From positions 3,596,001 to 3,660,000 of the forward strand of contig NC_059538.1 of assembly GCF_905220415.1 (NCBI RefSeq): a stretch of 64,000 nucleotides of DNA, read 5' to 3'. This document shows positions 56,420 to 64,000 of the stretch, piece by piece (position 1 is the first letter of the stretch; the number at the start of each line of letters is the position of its first letter). This DNA comes from Colias croceus. Taxonomy: Eukaryota; Arthropoda; Insecta; Lepidoptera; Pieridae. The notes beneath the pieces were generated by a model. It was not told the origin of the DNA. It did no database searches and was given only the letters and a program-made list of their open reading frames with translations. The translations under genes were made by a program, and so were the position numbers.

Positions 56420-57944
56420 ATGGCTGCACTTGAGATAAATACTATTTCAGAAATGAAAACATACGCATTTGCATATTAAAACCGTATTGAAAAGTTAAAT
56501 GGTTGTCGTTTAATTTATTTTTGCAGATGTAGCTCATAGGTACTCATCAAAATATGTATAATCGATGACTTATCAATTGGAATGGAATTTATTAAAGTAC
56601 ATAAAAATATCAATTAAGTATTAGGAATTGTACCTACTACTCAATTATACATATTTAAGTTTCAACAGGATCTCACCACACATAAAAATCTTTAATTAAC
56701 ACCTCAAAAATTATTCATATTTATACCGGCGTCATATAAACATACAGCGTTGTCTTATAAAAATTTTACAAGCTGTGAGCATTGCCACAGGTATTTCCCT
56801 TCGTTAGAATGAAATAAAGCCTGTGGTGAAATTACCTCCCGACCTAATTTAACTTTCGCCGAATCTGACACTTTGTCCGAAAAACAGCTAGGCTTATTTA
56901 CCCGCTGTTCCAATTATTAGCTGTATCAATTAATCACAAAGCAAATATTTAAGTTCCTTCTAACAATAGCCAGGTCTCAGGTGGCCAAATGCGACTTCGC
57001 GTGGTTTCTCCGTGATTGATGACTTACCGTCAAAAAGTATTACTGGCCACAGGCTAATGACTCGCGGATAAAATAATTCTGCTTTTCATTGAGTACTCCA
57101 CTGATTTGACTGGGGAAAGATATTTATTATTTATCGCCTAATGGCTAGGTATATTTAGAATCCAGATTTATCCTTGCTTTTGTTTTGTAATCCTTTTTGT
57201 ATTTTATAAATAGTTACAACATTTTATAAACAGACTTCAAAAAAAGGAGGAGGTTCTCAACTTTTTTTCTTTCTTACTTTACACTTTAAAATAAATCAGT
57301 TACATAAATTAAAAATGTAGATCGTTTAAATTAAGTTAGCATTAAATCATACTACACCATTACCATTAACGTTATTTTCAATATTAATCATATTTTATGG
57401 ACCCAGATATAAAGAAAACTCTTATCTTTGCCCTTTATCAAAGACCTAATGGAACACCGCAGCCATTAAAGTGAGTGGCTAAAACATGTGGACATAACGT
57501 TGGGTAATATTTTGCTATCTACCAAACGCAATCCTAGCTAGTTGCTACAAGCCGTGCAATTGCACTTATTTTCAGTCCACCGCCTCTTTATTGAGTTCCA
57601 GTAATCCCTCAATATTATACGGGTCAGAACTCGTTGAACTTTAGCAATATAGCATTGGATAGTTTATGCGTTAAACTGAAAATAGAAGAGACATAAATTG
57701 AGACAACAGTTCGTGTCGTTAAATTTACTGCAACGACTTACACTTTTAGGATCGACAATGTTTGCAGACGTTACAGGATTATCCGCCCATAACAACTTCA
57801 TATAACATCTCTTCCCATGGAACTTTGAAGAGGACAAAGATTATACTCATGGATATAATGAAATCAAACCAAATAAATGTAATCTAATGTGATGAAATGA
57901 TTAACATTCAAACTTTATAATTGCTCTACAATAATTGCTCTATA
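56420..57944. other. No gene seen
   Basis: AT-rich DNA without supported features. Confidence 0.4.
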
Positions 57945-58105
57945 TAGAGGTACTAGCGGTCCGCCCCGGCTTCAACCGTGGTACCTATATGTTTAAACTA
58001 TTCTATCTCTCAAGTTGGATGAACTGCAGATGGTGTGCGAATTTTATTATAATCGGTTTAGTGGCTTAGGAGTCCATTGAGGAGTACATTGTGACACGAG
58101 ATTTA
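57945..58105 (-). mobile_element. Retroposon fragment, reversed ACCGCTAGT type
   Basis: Begins TACTAGCGGTCCGCCCCGGC on the plus strand, the reverse of the end seen at 42491. The remainder (TATAATCGGTTTAGTGGCTT) is retroposon-like. Confidence 0.55.
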
Positions 58106-61100
58106 AAGATAGTTAACAAATTGGCTCTTCATGACTGTCAGTTTTTACGTATTCGGAAATCGATAAAATATTTCATATTCAGAATCTACTCATTTATGTT
58201 ATTTTTAAAATTTTGTATAAATCCCTTCCCTATAACATAAACAACGAACATAAACATACATTTTCATTTTTGTTGAATGAAATCTGGAACTACTGTCCTG
58301 TGATTACACTTTATACTTTTCATTTTAACATATAAAATGAATGAAAACCTTTTCTTTGATTTGGGTTCAATCATTATTGCTATGATTTCAACAGGAAATG
58401 TTTTTCGGATAGCAAGCCTGCCACTTGTAATGACGTCACCACATAACAGCGCGTGCTTTTTTAATCTTCAGCAATATCCAACTGGTTTTCATTTTATTAG
58501 TATATAAACGTAACATAAAAAATTTGAAAAAAAGTTTAACAATATTCCTCATAAATTTTCTAAACGACATTGATGAAAAATACATTTATAGCTAGGTATA
58601 AATAAGACAAAAAAGTTTTTTATATTTAAAATCCACTGCAAAGAAGTTAATGATCTTTTGATAGTATCTACTTGAAGCAAACTAATAAAAATCATTAGAT
58701 ATTATAAAAATGAAACATACAGTCTACATAATAATGATGTTTTTTTATATAAAATCATATAATTAACTAATCCATAATACAATTAATATAAATAATATTA
58801 TTAATGCATATATAACTAAATAGATTGTAACCTTTTTTTTTTTCAAATTCGACAATTTCGAGACTTCAACACAGAACAAATACAAACCCTACTTATGTTT
58901 TTTTACAAGGAAATATTACACATCTAAGATTGCAAAGGAAATAAAAATGAATAAAACTAAAGAAATAATAAGAATGAATATCGCATTCACCAAGTAAAGG
59001 CTCTTCGTTGCAAAGAGATTTATTTTTTCTTGTTTTGATCCGATTCCTGATCAATCGTACATTTGCGTTCATAGTACGAACTAGTTTTTGTTCGCGGTTT
59101 CACCTTAGGACATTTAAATAATTTTATTAATTCATTTAGTTATGTAACATAATTATAAATTAATTAATATTGAAAATTTTGTCAAGGATATATTTTGTTT
59201 AAATATATATTTTTTGTTTAAAAATATTCTGGACCCACAATTTTGCTCTACATGCAATGGGCATGCGGTTTACATACATACGAAATTTTAAACAAGCAAA
59301 AAGCAAAACCCAAGATGTGGTGCAGCTGGATAGTAATACATTAACTGAGTAGGTAATTTAGTAATAAAAAAATAATTTCGAGCAAATTTTTCCAAACCAT
59401 CAGTTTAAAACTTCAACATTAGCGAATCAACCTCGGTATTTCCTAGTCTACGAACAAAGCACTTAAACCGTAAATAAGCCATAACATTCGTAGGGCATAA
59501 ACTTTTTATGATAGCCATCTCATTTACCATCACGAAGTATCATATAGCCACCACAGCACTTGTACAAGTATATAAGCTGTTAAATTTTAAGAGACAAGAG
59601 ATAAATTAAATTGTTAGGAACCGTCGTAGAAATCATCATAAAACTTTTACTTTAATTTGTCCACTACAGAAGAACAGGGTACCTACTATCTAGTATAGTA
59701 CTTACCTATTTTGTCTGTGGTAATACGTCTTCCTTTTTGTTAATTCTATTTTTTGGTTTTCAAAATACAACACATGCCTTTGACGGGTGCTTCATCATGT
59801 TCCCTCCCCTTTTTCACTCGTCTGGGGTCAACGACAAACGCCGTTCATGGGGTTAAAATCATAACCATACCATATAACAACCCCATATACCTACCTACGC
59901 GGAAAAGCCATTTTATGAATTGATAGCTCTTCTGTTTACACGACGCACTCTGAAGAAAAAACCATTCAACGTTTACATCATGCATAAGAATCTTTACAAA
60001 TGTCTTGAACATGGAATGAAAAATAATATCTATATAAACATAGCAATGAATCCTTAGTGAGATGTTTCAAAAGCTGTAGAACCAAGCGACTGGCGTGTTC
60101 GCTCTCAAAGGAATTTTATTCAGGGGGAGATTTTAAAACTCGTACTTACAGTAATAACTTGTATGTGAAACATGTACATAATAATATTGCTGATATAAAT
60201 TCATAGATTCGTCTTACATTCTTATCTAATAATTATTAATTATAGGTTCATAACAAGAACATTTTTAAACCCTATTAAAATATGTAACTACCTAACCTTG
60301 TAATTTTAAATCTATTTTAATTATAACTCTATTGAAATTGAGTTAATAATTGCGTTTATTTTTCTATTCTTCGCCTTAATAAAGTTTTCTTACATTTCAA
60401 TAGAATATATAGAATATAGAACTCGCGTCTCACATTATCGGTCTTTTTCATGCGTCGTAATGACACCATTTGTTTTGAGGGTGGCATATCCAATACAACG
60501 CGGGTAGATCGATAGGACCTCACATTAAGTATCCTTGAGTTATAGCTTAAACAAACATTTAAAAATGGCACTGTTTCTTCGTAAAAGCTCTACGTCGAAA
60601 CACGTGGAAACTTTTAATATATTGCTACCTGTTTTCCTAACTGCATTCTATGTATCAACTCGCTAACAAATAGCGCGAATTGTAAAATTTTGCTATGATT
60701 TGAAATAAAGCAATGTATAAAATGATGCACTTATTCAAATTGGGGTTTTTTTTCGTGAGGCTGCATACAATGGATTTTAATTTACAAATTTATTGTAATT
60801 TGTAATTTAGTGGATACTCATTTTATCGAATGTTGAACCTCCTCTTTTCTTTTAGTCGCTTTAATACAAGACAGTATTAACCTTAAACACACTTAAGTTT
60901 CAATATATGACCTGCAATTAAAATATATTGAGCTATTACAATTAATGATACCTACTATTAATTGGTCTATAATAAATTCTGTTAGTATGTACTTATGGAT
61001 GTGAAAACGTTTAAAAAAATAACAAATAATTGTGGTGGTGATAGTTAGAACATAAGTAAACCTATACCTTGTTGTTGACAAATGCATTTCCATAATATAC

Positions 61101-61810
61101 CTATTTGAAGATTATTCTACCTCCTTAGACATTCCTTAGACCTTACCGCATCATATACCGTTCCTTAAATAAATACCTATGTGCTGCCTTTAATCTGTAT
61201 TTAACAGATTTATTTTCTTAATAGTAGATATTATAGACTACAGTTATATCTATATTTTATTATTCATACTTAATATATTTCTGAAATGTTATACAATAAA
61301 CCACAAACAACTTACAAAAGATAAAATGTATAAAAAAGGCAAGTACATATCCAACTGAATAAATTATTTTAATGAAATAGCAAATCATTTATATTATACT
61401 CACAAAGCTCCTCTGATACAAACTGAAAACCTCCGTAAATGCATAATGAGCGTTATTATCTGTTGCTGGTGGTAGTAAAAAGATCATAATGAAAATTTAA
61501 TTAATTTTAATGAACTTTAGCGCAATCTTCTGCGTCTAATAATTTGCTCTCAAATTAAACATTGGTCACTTTTATTACTTACTCAATAAACGTAATTTTC
61601 TTACACCTACAAACTTGTGCAAATACGATAGTTTATATACATAATATCCATCCAACTGCTCTACGACGGCTCTACGCGTAAGATTCTTCTGATAAATAGC
61701 ATTATTATATTATTATGGTCTAAGATCCGAATATAAGTCGAAATGCAACGGCGTGATAATAGAATGAGACCAATTTTATAATAAATTTAGTGTATTAAAA
61801 AATGTATTAA
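58106..61810. other. No gene seen
   Basis: 3.7 kb of AT-rich DNA. Frames at 60356-60571 and 60893-61093 show no recognisable domain. Confidence 0.4.
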
Positions 61811-61812
61811 AA

Positions 61813-62186
61813 ATGGGTTGACTGGGAAAATCCTGGACAGGATATTTTTTATTAATTATTAAAAAATCTTTTATTTTCATTTTTTATTAATTGCAGTTTC
61901 GAGATAATAAAACAATTTTGTAATAAAACAGCGCTGACATAATTTTTTTTTCATCATCCTATCAAGTGAAAGTAACTGGTACCGACATACCTAGCTGTTT
62001 ATACCTGCCAACCTAGCCGTTTGTCCCGGTAAATATTAGAAAACGACTATGCCTGCACATTCTCTAGGTTTCATACTTTAAGTCTATAATATTTTTTTTT
62101 ATTATGTTGATACTGCAATGAATTAAAAAAAATTGTTTTTTTTAATTCATTAAAAATGTCCTGTCCAGGATTATCCCAGTCAACCC
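61813..62186. mobile_element. MITE-like inverted-repeat element
   Basis: ATGGGTTGACTGGG and CCTGGACAGGA near 61811-61845 recur in reverse complement at about 62150-62188 (TCCTGTCCAGG, CCCAGTCAACCCAT). Arms about 36 bases with small differences. Interior AT-rich and non-coding. Confidence 0.65.
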
Positions 62187-62254
62187 ATCATCATCATCAA
62201 TACATATAATAAAATTCTAGAAAAGTCGTGTCTGTACAATCAAAATATATAAAA

Positions 62255-62520
62255 AAAAATTAGCAGGTGCTATTATTAAATCGATCCCAAACCCAAAACT
62301 GTAGTTAAAAAAATTTTTGTCTGTTTGTCTGTTTGTCGGTTTGTCTGTTTGTCTGTTTGTCTGTATGTTCGTGCACGCTAATCTCAGAAACGGCTTATCC
62401 GATTAAGATGCGGTTTTCACTAATATATTGTGGTAATCTTCATTTAACATTTAGTGTTTATTTCATGTCAATCGGTTCGTAAATAAAAAAGTTATGACCA
62501 TTTAAGTATTCACGGCGAAC
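62255..62520 (-). mobile_element. Retroposon fragment with TGTC repeat
   Basis: The left part, with ATCGATCCCAAACCCAAAAC, is the reverse of the tail at 2281-2345. It is followed by a run of TGTCTGTT units (62324-62365) and AGAAACGGCTTATCCGATTA, CAATCGGTTCG. Confidence 0.6.
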
Positions 62521-62758
62521 ATTTGCTAAGGCATTCTATACACTGTACGATAAAACGTAAGTTATCTGTTACAATTATTATTCCTGTAAATGTCCAAGTG
62601 ATCATATCGAAAGTGCCCAAGGGTGGAGGGGGGGGTTGGTCAAATTAGAATTATTCTTACTTCTAGGTAAATTTTATACATAAAATGTCCTTTAAATTAT
62701 GTCGTATTATATTTTTAACCCCCGACGCAAAAAGATGGGTGATAAGTGTTTGACCTCT
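62521..62758. other. No gene seen
   Basis: AT-rich, with a G run near 62628. It links two repeat-rich patches. Confidence 0.35.
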
Positions 62759-62790
62759 ATGTGTGTCTGTGTGTGTGTGTCTGTTTGTGC
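62759..62790 (+). repeat. TG-rich microsatellite
   Basis: TGTGTGTCTGTGTGTG-type run directly before the tandem array. Confidence 0.7.
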
Positions 62791-62869
62791 CACCGTAGCT
62801 CGCTAACAGGTAATCCGAATTAGATGCGGTTTTTTTAGTTAGGCAGCATATTTTCCGACGCTGGTTCTT

Positions 62870-63530
62870 AGATAAAGTGTATCAAAATCGGTTCATCCAT
62901 TTATTATACCTAGGTTTATTATTATAGGGGTAAATGTGGGAATGAAAAAAACGAAACTTGTCAAATATAAGTACCTAAGTGATATATTAAATGAAAGTGA
63001 ACGACCTATCAGTAACAAATCGGTACATCCATTTATTTAATATAGGTATAAAAGTGGTATAAAAAAATGAATTTGTCAAAAATATACTCAAGTGACATAT
63101 CATATGAAAGGGCATGACGTGTAAAGTTTAATTAAACATGTTTTATCAAAATCGGTTCATCCATTTATTATACCTTTTTATGGGTAAAAGTGGGAATGAA
63201 AAAAAAACGAATGTTGTCAAACGGGTGAAGTACACTTAGTTATATTTTTATCCAATTCGGTTTATCCATTTATTAGATTACAGCGGTAAAAGTGGGAATG
63301 AATAATGTGGTCAAATAATATACTCAAGCGGCATATCAAAATATGAAAGGGCAACGTGTGAATTACAATTAGTCATATTTTATCGAAATCGGTTCATCCG
63401 TTTATTACATTTAGGGCTTTTTAGGGGTGACAGTGGGGATAAATAAACCAAATGGAGCATCAAACTACAGGATATGACGTGTACATATAGGTACTATTAG
63501 ATATGGTTTACATCAAAATCGGTTCTGCCA
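62870..63530 (+). repeat. ~130-bp tandem array, six diverged units
   Basis: The phrase AAAATCGGTTCATCCATTT or a variant recurs at about 62882, 63012, 63144, 63251, 63383 and 63511 (spacing 130, 132, 107, 132, 128). Units share GGGTAAAAGTGGGAATGAA, TTGTCAAA and CATATGAAAGGGC. Divergence is moderate. Confidence 0.8.
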
Positions 63531-63592
63531 TTTACTAGGGATGGAAAGGGAAGGGTTGAAAGTCTGTGAAAGAAGAGGGGATATGGGAGCGA

Positions 63593-63724
63593 GAGGATAG
63601 CCACACCCTGGAAATTTTGAACTCTACTCAAAGCTACATAGGCCTGGCTAAGTATACCACTTCTTTTGCCACTGTGGTCCATTACAATTTGTGCACGGTT
63701 ACGGCCCAACTTAAAAGATGTCAA
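63593..63724 (-). pseudogene. Pif1/Helitron-type helicase C-terminal remnant
   Basis: A short minus-strand frame reads MDHSGKRSGILSQAYVALSR, then V and QNFQGVAIL. QAYVALSRV is helicase motif VI of the Pif1 family, which also forms the helicase part of Helitron Rep/Hel proteins. The rest of the helicase is not in frame here, so this is a remnant or a fragment of an element continuing past the window. The adjacent tandem array may belong to the same element. Confidence 0.6.
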
Positions 63725-63845
63725 GGAGCAACAAACTTATAGATATCAATATGATGTAGGAATGTAATATGGAGGTAGAGGTAGGTCTCGCTCACTTGAA
63801 AATATTACATGAAAATAAGAAACCGAAAGGAATAAATAATTATTT

Positions 63846-64000
63846 TACAAACTTCCCGACGATCTTTAAAATTAAGTACCATATATGTATTTTGATAATG
63901 AGGTATATTATGATGATGTTGGCATGGCAGCCCCGATGACTTTGTTTTTTTTATAAATATTTAAAATGGTATTTATTTTTAAAAATCTTCGGGAAGTTTG
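63846..64000. mobile_element. Inverted-repeat element at window edge
   Basis: CAAACTTCCCGACGATCTTT at the left and AAAAATCTTCGGGAAGTTTG at the right end are near-exact reverse complements. Continuing into GTACCATA / TGGTATTTAT, the arms are about 34 bases. It may extend beyond the window. Confidence 0.55.

Noticed and set aside
1..64000. Bacterial or endosymbiont origin of any part
   Set aside because: No operons, Shine-Dalgarno-linked genes or dense coding; all long frames belong to eukaryotic transposons.

Overview
The window looks like lepidopteran (moth or butterfly) nuclear DNA. It is strongly AT-rich and almost gene-free. It carries repeats I recognise from Lepidoptera: tRNA-derived SINEs, short retroposon 3' ends with a 'CCCGCG...GGCTTCGCCCGCG' or 'ACCGCTAGT' style, Jockey- and R1-type LINE pieces, a Penelope-like element and an env-bearing Ty3/gypsy element (errantivirus). 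The species cannot be named from the sequence alone. No complete host gene is visible. Three segments on the minus strand look like possible host exons (37605-37779, 41560-41838, 44681-44799), all at low to moderate confidence.

Layout: 0-12.8 kb is intergenic or intronic sequence with one tRNA-SINE (625-937), a hairpin element (1229-1556), retroposon fragments and a TIR-flanked element (7507-8937). At 12876-18773 lies a minus-strand errantivirus-like LTR element with identical 286-bp LTRs, a 4-bp target duplication, and gag, a shortened pol and env. The pol frame runs from the protease DTG directly into the last residues of RNase H, so the reverse transcriptase is missing while the integrase is whole. 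At 19.8 kb is a second tRNA-SINE. At 20.4-21.64 kb an old ~140-bp tandem repeat array is partly repeated in inverted orientation around an R1-like reverse transcriptase fragment.

At 21714-25617 a Penelope-like element (intact 821-aa RT plus GIY-YIG protein) is joined head-to-head to a truncated plus-strand copy, with three copies of its terminal repeat and a 13-bp target duplication around the whole. At 29760-30325 is a near-palindromic DNA element. At 31661-36719 is an apparently intact Jockey-type LINE (ORF1 and ORF2 overlapping by 8 bases) with an 11-bp target duplication and a GATGATGATG-type tail. From 37 to 45 kb come the possible host exons, another SINE and small repeats. At 45024-47270 a short non-coding LTR element (TRIM/LARD-like) holds a 67-bp minisatellite. 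At 47.4-47.7 kb a tRNA-like sequence sits inside a hairpin.

The rest (48-64 kb) has several small inverted-repeat elements (52698, 53976, 61813, window end), a ~130-bp tandem array (62.87-63.53 kb) and a Pif1/Helitron-type helicase remnant. The genes that work together are those inside each transposon: Gag, Pol and Env of the LTR element, and the nucleic-acid chaperone-like ORF1 with the endonuclease/RT ORF2 of the LINE. Several insertions look young because their repeats and target duplications are intact.
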